Part shown: positions 1 to 7,006 of the stretch, piece after piece
How positions within the stretch are numbered: the first letter of the stretch is position 1
Layout: each line of letters starts with the position of its first letter
Origin: DASRTE01 sp035316885
Lineage (GTDB): Bacteria > Actinomycetota > Actinomycetes > Jiangellales > Jiangellaceae
Assembly: GCA_035316885.1 (NCBI GenBank)
Contig: DATHII010000061.1
Location: 1-16,060 of the forward strand
Direction: 5' to 3'
DNA: 16,060 nt
Translations under genes and position numbers: made by a program
The notes under the pieces: generated by a model
Databases searched by the model: none
Seen by the model: the letters and a program-made list of their open reading frames with translations, nothing else
What the model was told of the DNA's origin: nothing

Positions 1-291
1 GGCGACGACCAGCACCGGCAGGCCCGCGACCACGTCCGCGCCGGCGCCGTCGGTGAGGACGGCCAGCGCACCGGCACCGGCGGCCTGCCCGGCGAAGCTC
101 GCGCCGTGGGTGTGGGACCCGGGCAGCGCGGCGTAGACGTCGCCGGGGCGGACCTGCCGGGAGTCGTGCGTGATCCCGGTGACCGCGATCCCGGCGAGAT
201 CGGGCAACGGCTCGATGCCGAGCAGCTCGGCCAGATCGACGAGTGGGCACGGGATCGCGTGTTGCGGGCGCAGCAAGGGTCGGGGAGGCAT
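1..291 (-). CDS. murE: MurE, UDP-MurNAc-tripeptide ligase, N-terminal fragment (runs off left edge)
   Basis: MurE is the cytoplasmic Mur ligase that adds the third stem-peptide residue (meso-DAP in most actinobacteria) to UDP-MurNAc-L-Ala-D-Glu, using ATP. Only the first 97 residues are visible; the ATP-binding and C-terminal domains lie outside the window. The fragment matches the Mur ligase N-terminal domain: VTGITHDSRQVRPGDVYAAL (about residues 39-58), then a HGASF stretch and an AGALAVLTD segment, the usual spacing for MurE. The residues that select DAP or lysine are not visible. The ATG at 291 is the only sensible start because a TAG lies in frame five codons upstream; the ribosome site is weak. 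It starts 36 bp after the ftsI stop on the same strand, so it is probably co-transcribed with the dcw operon. MurF shares the fold, but position after ftsI and the motif wording favour MurE. Confidence 0.88.
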   Translation of the reverse strand, partial: MPPRPLLRPQHAIPCPLVDLAELLGIEPLPDLAGIAVTGITHDSRQVRPGDVYAALPGSHTHGASFAGQAAGAGALAVLTDGAGADVVAGLPVLVVA

Positions 292-327
292 CGGTCCGAG
301 AGGCTACTCGACCGCCGCGAGGCGCTG

Positions 328-2343
328 TCAGTCGGCGAAGAGCTTCACCGTCGGTGCGGTCGTCCCCGACGGCGCGACGCCCATCTGCGCCAACGTGAAG
401 CCCATGACGGCGGCGAAGACCGGACCGGCCAATGCGCCGCCCGAGTTGCCCCTGTGCGGGTTCAGCAGCGAGACGGCGACGACGTACCGGGGGTCGTCGG
501 CCGGTGCGAAGCCCATGAACGAGGCGTTGTAGCCGCGGTAGCACCCGCAGGCGGGGTCGACACGCTGCGCCGTGCCGGTCTTTCCGGCCACCCGGTAACC
601 ATCGACGCCGGAGGCACGCCCGGTGCCGTCCTCGCCCATGACGCCCTCCATCATCATGGTGACCGCCGCGGCGGTCTCCTCGCTGACCACCCGCTGTGGC
701 GTCCCCGGAGTGACCGGGGTCTCCTCGCCGTCCTCGTCGACGGTCGACTCGATCAACCGTGCCGGCACGCGTACGCCACCGTTGGCGATGGTGGCGTAGG
801 CGGAGGCCATCTGGACGGTGCTGACAGCCACCCCCTGGCCGAAGGCGATGGTGTCCCTGGTCAGATCGGACCACTCCTCGGGCAGGCCGCCCGCGCTCTC
901 GCCGGGAAGACCGAGCTGCGGCGTCGAGCCGAGTCCGAACGCGACGAGCCGGTCGCGGAAGGCGGCCTTGTCGATCCGTTCGGCGGCGAGCAGCGTCCCC
1001 ACGTTGCTGGACTTCGCCAGCACCCCTGCCAGCGTCATCTGCTCCACACCATGGTCGTAGTAATCGCGGATGACCTCGCCGCTGCGGGTGATGTGATCGG
1101 GCACCGCCAGGACGGTGGATGGGTCGGCCATGCCCTCGTCGATGACCGCCGCCATCGTCAGCGGCTTGAACACCGACCCCGGTTCGTAGGCGTCCTCGAC
1201 CGCCCGGTTTCCCTGGTTGCGGTCATCGGACGCGCCGGGATCGTCGGGGTCGACAACCGGGGAGGTCGCCATCGCGACCACCTCGAACGTCTCGGTGTCC
1301 ATGACCACCACGATGCCGGCGTCGGCGCGCGCACCTGCCACGGCGTCGCCGAGAGCCTGCTCCGCGTACCACTGCACGTCCCGGTCGATCGTCAGGCGCA
1401 CCCCGTCGCCAGCCGTGGCGGCATCCCGGCTGCCGTTGCCCAACGGGATGCAGTGACCGCCTGCGCTGAGCTGGCAGGTCATCTGACCGTCGATCCCGGC
1501 GAGGGTGGACTCCATGGACAGCTCGAGACCGGCCAGGCCGTGCCCCTCGGCACCGGTGAAGCCGACGACGTTGCCGGCGACGGTTCCGGCGGGGTACTCG
1601 CGCTCGGAGGCCGGCTCGGCGAACACTCCGGGCAGGTCGAGCTCGTCGATGGCGCGCCAGGTCTCAGGCGTCAGCTTCTTCGCCACGTACTTGAACCGCT
1701 TGTCCCCGGTCAGCGCCCGCTGGATCGCGCGGGCGTCGCCCGGCAGCAGGCCGTCGAGCTGAAGGGCGTATGCCGCCGGATTCGCGACCAGGGTCTGGTC
1801 GACGGTCAGGTGGAACGCCTCGGCAGATCGGGCGAGCAGATCGCCGTCCCGGTCCAGGATCGGCCCACGCATCGCCGGGAGAGCGACCGGCCGGAGGTCG
1901 TCGGTGCCCGACGCTGCGGCGTAGGTCGAGGCGTCCAGGCCCTGGAGCTGGACCAGCCGTCCGGCGAACAGCGACAGCAGGACGCAGATGAGCATCAGCG
2001 ACACGTGCAGGCGCCGTCGCGGGTCCGCCAGCCGTACGGTGCGTGGCGCCCGCTTCGGCCGGCGCGGTCTCGGCGCCGACCGGGGCGCCGCTCGCGGAGC
2101 CGGCGGACGGGCCCGTGGCTTCGCCGGTCCACGCCGGACCTCGCCGGTCCGCGTGGCGCGGGTGGTCGAGCCCTCACGCGGCCGAGCCGGCCGGGAGGCC
2201 GATGACGCTCGCTTCCGCGAGCTCGCGGCGCCGGCCGCCGGTCGCGGCGCCGACGAGGAACGGCCCACGGACGAGGCCACCCGGCGGTCACCGCGGCCGG
2301 CGGACGAGGCCACCCGGCGGTTTCCGCCGCTCCGGGCGTTCAC
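328..2343 (-). CDS. ftsI: FtsI/PbpB, septal class B penicillin-binding protein (peptidoglycan transpeptidase)
   Basis: Membrane-anchored DD-transpeptidase that cross-links septal peptidoglycan with FtsW and the FtsQLB complex. The 671-residue product has a long basic Arg/Pro/Ala-rich cytoplasmic tail (1-112), one membrane anchor (about 113-130), the dimerisation-domain signature MRGPILDRDGDLLARS (158-173), and all three penicillin-binding motifs: SVFK (390-393, nucleophile Ser390), SSN (445-447) and KTG (588-590). The reading frame is open back to 2748, but I choose GTG at 2343: it overlaps the ftsL stop as GTGA (2340-2343) and has GGAG five bases upstream; a longer start would run through ftsL. 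Extracytoplasmic cysteine pairs C290/C298 and C599/C601 could form disulfides. The tail contains an imperfectly duplicated 11-residue unit. Position between ftsL and murE supports ftsI rather than another class B PBP. Confidence 0.95.
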   Translation of the reverse strand: MNARSGGNRRVASSAGRGDRRVASSVGRSSSAPRPAAGAASSRKRASSASRPARPREGSTTRATRTGEVRRGPAKPRARPPAPRAAPRSAPRPRRPKRAPRTVRLADPRRRLHVSLMLICVLLSLFAGRLVQLQGLDASTYAAASGTDDLRPVALPAMRGPILDRDGDLLARSAEAFHLTVDQTLVANPAAYALQLDGLLPGDARAIQRALTGDKRFKYVAKKLTPETWRAIDELDLPGVFAEPASEREYPAGTVAGNVVGFTGAEGHGLAGLELSMESTLAGIDGQMTCQLSAGGHCIPLGNGSRDAATAGDGVRLTIDRDVQWYAEQALGDAVAGARADAGIVVVMDTETFEVVAMATSPVVDPDDPGASDDRNQGNRAVEDAYEPGSVFKPLTMAAVIDEGMADPSTVLAVPDHITRSGEVIRDYYDHGVEQMTLAGVLAKSSNVGTLLAAERIDKAAFRDRLVAFGLGSTPQLGLPGESAGGLPEEWSDLTRDTIAFGQGVAVSTVQMASAYATIANGGVRVPARLIESTVDEDGEETPVTPGTPQRVVSEETAAAVTMMMEGVMGEDGTGRASGVDGYRVAGKTGTAQRVDPACGCYRGYNASFMGFAPADDPRYVVAVSLLNPHRGNSGGALAGPVFAAVMGFTLAQMGVAPSGTTAPTVKLFAD
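2268..2321. repeat. Two-copy 21-bp direct repeat with 33-bp period in the 5' end of ftsI
   Basis: Identical 21-bp copies lie at 2268-2288 and 2301-2321. The 33-bp period is a multiple of three, so the duplication repeats an 11-residue unit (core DRRVASS / GNRRVASS) in the basic cytoplasmic tail of FtsI without shifting the frame. It looks like slippage within low-complexity DNA. Its functional weight is unknown. Confidence 0.85.
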
Positions 2344-2720
2344 GGCGGCTCCGCGGGCCCGAGGCGGAGGAAGATCGGTGAGTCGTTCGGCACCATGCCG
2401 AGCGACGTCGCACGTTCCGCCAACGTGCCCGGAGCTGCTCGCCGGGCCACCTCGTCGGCGAGTGCCGCCTGCCGGTCGCGCAACAGGGTCGTCTCGCGCT
2501 CGAGGTCGGTCAACTCGAACGACCCCTGCTGGAGCCCGGTGCTGAGCACGAGCAGGCCGACCAGCCCGACGCCGAGAAGGAGGAGGACGAGGACGACGAA
2601 CGGCGCCCGGCGGGGCCGCACAGCCACCGCCGGCACGGCGCGCAGGCCGACCGGCGCCGGCACCGGACGGCCGGGCAGGACGCGTCTGGCCGCGGAGCCG
2701 AAAGCCGCTGCCGGACTCAT
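2340..2720 (-). CDS. ftsL: FtsL-like divisome membrane protein
   Basis: Small bitopic division protein that, with FtsQ and FtsB, scaffolds and activates FtsW-FtsI. The 126-residue product has a basic, Pro/Ala-rich cytoplasmic tail (1-40), one hydrophobic segment (about 41-60), and an extracytoplasmic stretch rich in Leu, Glu and Arg (about 67-95: LTDLERETTLLRDRQAAL) that looks like the septum-initiator coiled coil. FtsL sequences are poorly conserved, so the call rests on this architecture plus position between rsmH and ftsI. ATG at 2720 overlaps the rsmH stop as ATGA (2717-2720) with GGAG six bases upstream; its own stop overlaps the ftsI start as GTGA. Both overlaps suggest translational coupling. 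Confidence 0.88.
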   Translation of the reverse strand: MSPAAAFGSAARRVLPGRPVPAPVGLRAVPAVAVRPRRAPFVVLVLLLLGVGLVGLLVLSTGLQQGSFELTDLERETTLLRDRQAALADEVARRAAPGTLAERATSLGMVPNDSPIFLRLGPAEPP

Positions 2721-3670
2721 GCCGCGCTCCGGATCCGCTCGGCCGCACGCAGCCGCGCCGATGCCGCCCGCGGGTTCTCCGCGACCTCGTCGGGCCTCGG
2801 CATCTCTGCTCCCCGTGTGAGCAGGCGGAGCACCGGCCGGTGCTCGGGCAGCTCTACCGGTAGGCCGGGCGGCGCGGTACTTCGTGCGCCTGTGCTCAGG
2901 ACCCGCTTGGCGAGCCGGTCCTCCAGGGAGTGGTAGGAGAGCACGACGATCCGGCCGCCTACTGCGAGCGCGTCGACCGCGGCAGGCAACGCCCGCTCCA
3001 GCACAGCGAGCTCGGCGTTGACCTCGATCCGCAGCGCCTGGAAGGTCCGCTTGGCCGGGTGGCCGCCGGTGCGCCGCGAGGGTGCCGGGATCGCCTCTCG
3101 CAACAGGTCGACCAGCCGGGAACTCGTGCTGAAGGGCTCCCGCTCCCGTTCCCGGACGACCGCGGCCGCGATCTTGGGGGCGAAGCGCTCCTCCCCGTAC
3201 TCGCGCAGCACCCGTGCCAGGTCGGCCGTTGGATAGGTGTTGAGGACGTCGGCTGCGGTCGGTCCGCGGGTCGGATCCATCCGCATGTCCAGCGGTGCGT
3301 CCTGCGCGTAAGCGAAACCGCGTCGGGCCTGGTCGAGTTGCAGGGAGGACACGCCGAGGTCGAACAGGACGCCGTCGATGCGCTCCAGCGCCAGCCGGGC
3401 CAGCACCGTCGGGAGCTCGTCATAGACCGCATGGACGGCTTCCACGCGGGCCCCGAACGGTGCCAGCCGTTCGCGCGAGCGGGCCAACGCGTCGGGATCG
3501 CGGTCGAGCCCGACCAGCCGGACCTGTGGGCACCGGCGCAGCAGGGCCTCGGCGTGACCGCCGAGGCCGAGGGTGGCGTCGACGACGACCGAGCCGGCCT
3601 GCTCCAGCGCCGGGGCCAGCAGGTCGACGACCCGGTCGAGCATGACCGGAACGTGTCCGGGCTGCGTCAC
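2717..3670 (-). CDS. rsmH: RsmH (MraW), 16S rRNA (cytosine-1402-N4)-methyltransferase
   Basis: Cytoplasmic SAM-dependent enzyme that N4-methylates C1402 in the 16S rRNA decoding centre. The 317-residue product has the full family pattern: HVPVMLDRVV near the start (6-15), SAM-binding DATLGLGGHAEALL (31-44), the acidic LDRD segment (55-58), VLFDLGVSSLQLD (101-113), DAPLDMRMD (124-132), RTFQALRIEVNAEL (208-221) and SYHSLEDRLAKR (245-256), ending in the usual ENPRAASARLRAAERI segment. ATG at 3670 is the farthest possible start because TGA lies in frame two codons upstream. The ribosome site is weak (a GGGG stretch). Its stop overlaps ftsL by 4 bp. A 235-bp gap separates it from mraZ. Confidence 0.96.
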   Translation of the reverse strand: MTQPGHVPVMLDRVVDLLAPALEQAGSVVVDATLGLGGHAEALLRRCPQVRLVGLDRDPDALARSRERLAPFGARVEAVHAVYDELPTVLARLALERIDGVLFDLGVSSLQLDQARRGFAYAQDAPLDMRMDPTRGPTAADVLNTYPTADLARVLREYGEERFAPKIAAAVVREREREPFSTSSRLVDLLREAIPAPSRRTGGHPAKRTFQALRIEVNAELAVLERALPAAVDALAVGGRIVVLSYHSLEDRLAKRVLSTGARSTAPPGLPVELPEHRPVLRLLTRGAEMPRPDEVAENPRAASARLRAAERIRSAA

Positions 3671-3905
3671 GGCTCAGACCCCTGCGCGACGCACACCGGT
3701 GCCCGCGTCGCGTTCGTCCTACCGTCCACGTGTCTCGACCCCCCGGCTGTCTGCCGATCGTGTGTGCTGTGCTGCTGCCCGGCCGTACGCCCAGGTCCCC
3801 GCCCGCTCGCCGCGACCCGCCTGGCACCGGGGAAGGTGCGCCAGGAGGGACGAGCGGGCCGGAGGCCTCGACGTACGGTCGACGGGACGGCCGGTCCCGA
3901 CGCGG
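3671..3905. other. mraZ-rsmH intergenic spacer with a short hairpin
   Basis: This 235-bp spacer has no convincing gene. Directly after the mraZ stop is a six-pair inverted repeat (CGGGAC at 3883-3888 and GTCCCG at 3894-3899, five-base loop). It has no T tract on the minus strand, so it may be a weak attenuator, an RNA processing or stability element, or chance in GC-rich DNA. I found no clear -10/-35 pair for rsmH. Its length contrasts with the overlapping genes downstream, so an internal promoter is plausible but not shown. Confidence 0.4.
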
Positions 3906-4337
3906 TCAGAAGATGCCTGGCAGCACCTCCTCGGACACGTCGGAGAACAGCGGCTCCTTCTCGGCCTGGTAGGAGTCCCAGGCGGCGGAGTCCCAGATCT
4001 CGACCCGGGTCATCGCCCCGACGACCGTGCAGTCGCGGTCGAGTCCCGCGTAACTGCGCAGGCCGACCGGGATGGTCACGCGACCCTGTTTGTCCGGCAC
4101 CTCGTCGGTGGCACCGGCTGCGAGCATCCGAGCGAAGTCGCGGGCACCGCGGTGGGTGATCGGCGCGGCCCGCAGTTGCTCGGTGAACCGCACGAACTCC
4201 CCGCGTGGCCACACGTAGAGGCAGTGCTCCTGTCCTCGGGTGATCACCACACCGTCCGCGAGCTCGTCTCGGAACTTCGCCGGGAGAAACAGACGTCCCT
4301 TCTCGTCCAGACGTGGAGTGTGTGTGCCCAGGAACAC
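3906..4337 (-). CDS. mraZ: MraZ, transcriptional regulator of the dcw cluster
   Basis: DNA-binding protein of the SpoVT/AbrB-like MraZ family that forms ring oligomers and binds direct repeats upstream of its own operon. The 143-residue product has two swapped-hairpin domains, each with the family signature: DEKGRLFLPAKFR (11-23) and DKQGRVTIPVGLR (82-94); it opens FLGTHTPRLD and ends in GIF like other actinobacterial MraZ proteins. The frame is open back to 4439. I choose GTG at 4337 because GGAGGTG lies six bases upstream, the protein then starts exactly like family members, and a longer start would translate through the operator repeats. It is first in the dcw operon and lies just downstream of a repeat array that fits MraZ boxes, indicating autoregulation. 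Confidence 0.95.
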   Translation of the reverse strand: MFLGTHTPRLDEKGRLFLPAKFRDELADGVVITRGQEHCLYVWPRGEFVRFTEQLRAAPITHRGARDFARMLAAGATDEVPDKQGRVTIPVGLRSYAGLDRDCTVVGAMTRVEIWDSAAWDSYQAEKEPLFSDVSEEVLPGIF

Positions 4338-4343
4338 GGCCAC

Positions 4344-4350
4344 CACCTCC
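4344..4350 (-). promoter_or_regulatory. mraZ ribosome binding site (GGAGGTG)
   Basis: GGAGGTG on the minus strand lies six bases before GTG 4337. It is the strongest Shine-Dalgarno match in the dcw half and decides the mraZ start against a longer reading of the same frame. Confidence 0.8.
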
Positions 4351-4370
4351 CGCCCCGACCACACGACTAT

Positions 4371-4420
4371 CCTCCACCGTGCGCCACTGTACCCCACAAT
4401 GCCCCACGGGCGACCACAAT
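4371..4420 (-). promoter_or_regulatory. Predicted MraZ-box array: five GTGG repeats at exact 10-bp spacing
   Basis: On the minus strand five consecutive 10-mers share GTGG at positions 4-7: ATTGTGGTCG, CCCGTGGGGC, ATTGTGGGGT, ACAGTGGCGC and ACGGTGGAGG. A degenerate sixth unit follows (ATAGTCGTGT, 4361-4370). Further GTGG copies at 4428-4431 and 4436-4439 are out of phase. Known MraZ operators are TGGGN direct repeats separated by about 5 nt, a 10-bp period that puts each box on the same DNA face. The array ends 34 bp before the mraZ start, where such operators usually sit. I could not place a convincing -10/-35 pair within it. Confidence 0.82.
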
Positions 4421-4504
4421 CGCTCCCCCACAGCGCCACGGCGGGTCAGTGGCGGGGTTGCTGCCCTTGAACCGTCCGGGACACGACCCCGTAACGAACG
4501 TTGG

Positions 4505-4530
4505 GGAACCATCTGCCCATCGATCCACGT
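4505..4530 (+). promoter_or_regulatory. Candidate ECF-sigma-type promoter for the moxR unit
   Basis: GGAACC (4505-4510), 17 bases, then CGT (4528-4530) resembles the GGAAC...CGT pattern of actinobacterial ECF sigma factors that respond to envelope or oxidative stress. It lies about 112 bp before the moxR start in the right orientation. The -10 part is only three bases, so chance is a serious alternative. Confidence 0.25.
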
Positions 4531-4642
4531 GGGGACGTACGGTGGACGCGACGGGGGACGGATTTCCGCCTGGAGTCGGGTAGCGGCACTGCTCGCGCCG
4601 CGCTCGGGGTACGGCGCGGGCTGTGAGCCGCAGGAGGCACGA

Positions 4643-5668
<1,026 letters not shown>

Positions 5669-5671
5669 CCC

Positions 5672-7006
5672 GTGCGCAAGGCATTGTCTGGACTCACCCG
5701 ACGCGGCGGCCTGTTCGTCGCCGCTGGAGCCGTCGCCGCGGCGGCCGCCATCGGGGTGGGCCAGCGCGACCTGTTGCGCGTGGGCATCCTGCTGCTCGTG
5801 CTGCCGCTGGTCAGCCTGCTCGTCGCATTGCGGAGCCGGGTGCGCCTGGCCGCGTCGCGTATCGTCGAGCCACCCCGCACTCCGGTGCACTCGCCCGCGA
5901 CCGTGCGGCTGACCCTTCAGAACCTCGCCCGGATCCCCACCGGCGTCCTGCTGGTCGAAGACACCCTGCCCTACGCGCTGGGTAACCGACCCCGGTTCGT
6001 CCTCGACCACGTCTGGTCGAGGTTCCGCCGGGAGGTCCGCTACGACGTGCGGGCCGAGTTGCGCGGCCGCTACGCGCTCGGCCCCCTCACGGTCCGGCTC
6101 ACCGACCCGTTCGGCCTGGTCGAGCTTCGCCGGGCGTTCAGTGAGACGGCCACCCTCATCGTCACGCCCACGGTGGTCCGGCTGCCGCCGGTGCGTCTGA
6201 TCGGCGAGTGGAGCGGCAGCGGCGAGAGCCGACCGCGATCGGTCGCAAGCGCCGGCGAGGAGGACGCGACGATCCGCGCCTACCGGCACGGAGACGACAT
6301 GCGCCGGGTCCACTGGCGCGCCACGGCCCATCACAGCGAGCTCATGGTCCGACGCGAGGAGCAGCCGTGGCAGAGCAGGGCGACGCTCCTGCTCGACACG
6401 CGGACGGCCGGACACGCCGGCCACGACCCCGACTCCTCGCTGGAGTGGGGGGTCGTGGCCGCCGCGTCGATCGGCGTGCACCTGGCCGACCGCGGCTACG
6501 CCGTCCGGCTGGTCACCGACGAGGGTGGGTCGGTCAGCGCTTCCTGGCACGACCCCGGTGGCGGCCCAGCCGGTGCCGAGGTCCCGCTGCTCGACGCGCT
6601 TGCGGTCGTGAAGTCCTCACGCGACGCCTCGGTCGGCCGCTGGCCCGACCTGCTCAGCGGCGCGGGATCCGCCACCGGCCTCCTCGTCGGCGTGCTCGGC
6701 CGCCTGCACCCCCGGGAGGCGGCCCTGGTCGCGAGGCTGCGTCACGGGTCGACCGCGGCGCTGGCGATCATGCTCGACGCGGTGTCCTGGACCTCGGTGT
6801 CACCGAGCGTCCAGGAGGGCGAGCGCCAGCGGCTCGCAGAGAGCGCACAGGTGCTGCGGCGGGCCGGCTGGGGTGTCGTCACGGCGGCGCGTGGCGATGC
6901 GCTCCCAGGTGTGTGGGAACAGCTCGGGGTCAACCGCTCCGCCTACCGGCTCGCCCCCACGACCGCCGAGGAACCCGAGGTCGGCGCGCTCGGAGGCGTG
7001 GCGTGA
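5672..7006 (+). CDS. DUF58 domain membrane protein (MoxR partner)
   Basis: DUF58 proteins are membrane-anchored and carry a cytoplasmic domain distantly related to von Willebrand A; they co-occur with MoxR ATPases, but no precise reaction is established. The 444-residue product has two hydrophobic segments at the N terminus (about 13-29 and 36-52), a DPFGLVELRR segment (145-154), and the DUF58 hallmark IRAYRHGDDMRRVHWRATA (201-219) followed by SELMVRREE. A later LLLDT strand (239-243) sits where a VWA metal site would begin but lacks the DxSxS pattern, so metal binding is doubtful. GTG at 5672 is three bases after the moxR stop, with only a modest AAGG ribosome site, suggesting coupling. Its last bases overlap the next gene. 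Confidence 0.9.
   Translation: MRKALSGLTRRGGLFVAAGAVAAAAAIGVGQRDLLRVGILLLVLPLVSLLVALRSRVRLAASRIVEPPRTPVHSPATVRLTLQNLARIPTGVLLVEDTLPYALGNRPRFVLDHVWSRFRREVRYDVRAELRGRYALGPLTVRLTDPFGLVELRRAFSETATLIVTPTVVRLPPVRLIGEWSGSGESRPRSVASAGEEDATIRAYRHGDDMRRVHWRATAHHSELMVRREEQPWQSRATLLLDTRTAGHAGHDPDSSLEWGVVAAASIGVHLADRGYAVRLVTDEGGSVSASWHDPGGGPAGAEVPLLDALAVVKSSRDASVGRWPDLLSGAGSATGLLVGVLGRLHPREAALVARLRHGSTAALAIMLDAVSWTSVSPSVQEGERQRLAESAQVLRRAGWGVVTAARGDALPGVWEQLGVNRSAYRLAPTTAEEPEVGALGGVA

Larger units (their letters stand above)
4338..4642. other. Divergent regulatory region between mraZ (-) and moxR (+)
   Basis: This 305-bp stretch has no gene I can support. The left part holds the mraZ ribosome site and five to six 10-bp repeats read as MraZ boxes. 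The right part, about 4440-4640, must hold the moxR promoter. Two weak candidates are TTGAAC at 4467 with an 18-base spacer to GTAACG, and GGAACC at 4505 with 17 bases to CGT. It ends in AGGAGG (4632-4637), five bases before the moxR GTG. Open frames crossing it are unsupported. Confidence 0.7.

Noticed and set aside
106..2205. Long plus-strand open frame (699 codons) opposite ftsI
   Set aside because: It is antisense to a gene with complete PBP motifs; its translation is Arg/Gly/Asp-rich without domains, as expected from the complement of GC-rich codons.
2344..2748. Extension of ftsI to the start of its open frame (806 residues)
   Set aside because: It would overlap nearly all of ftsL in another frame, and the extra sequence is low-complexity Arg/Pro/Gly. 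The GTGA overlap at 2340-2343 and GGAG site favour GTG 2343.
4361..4439. GTGG repeats as a CRISPR array or tandem satellite
   Set aside because: Units are only 10 bp with a 4-base core and no unique spacers; position before mraZ fits an operator.
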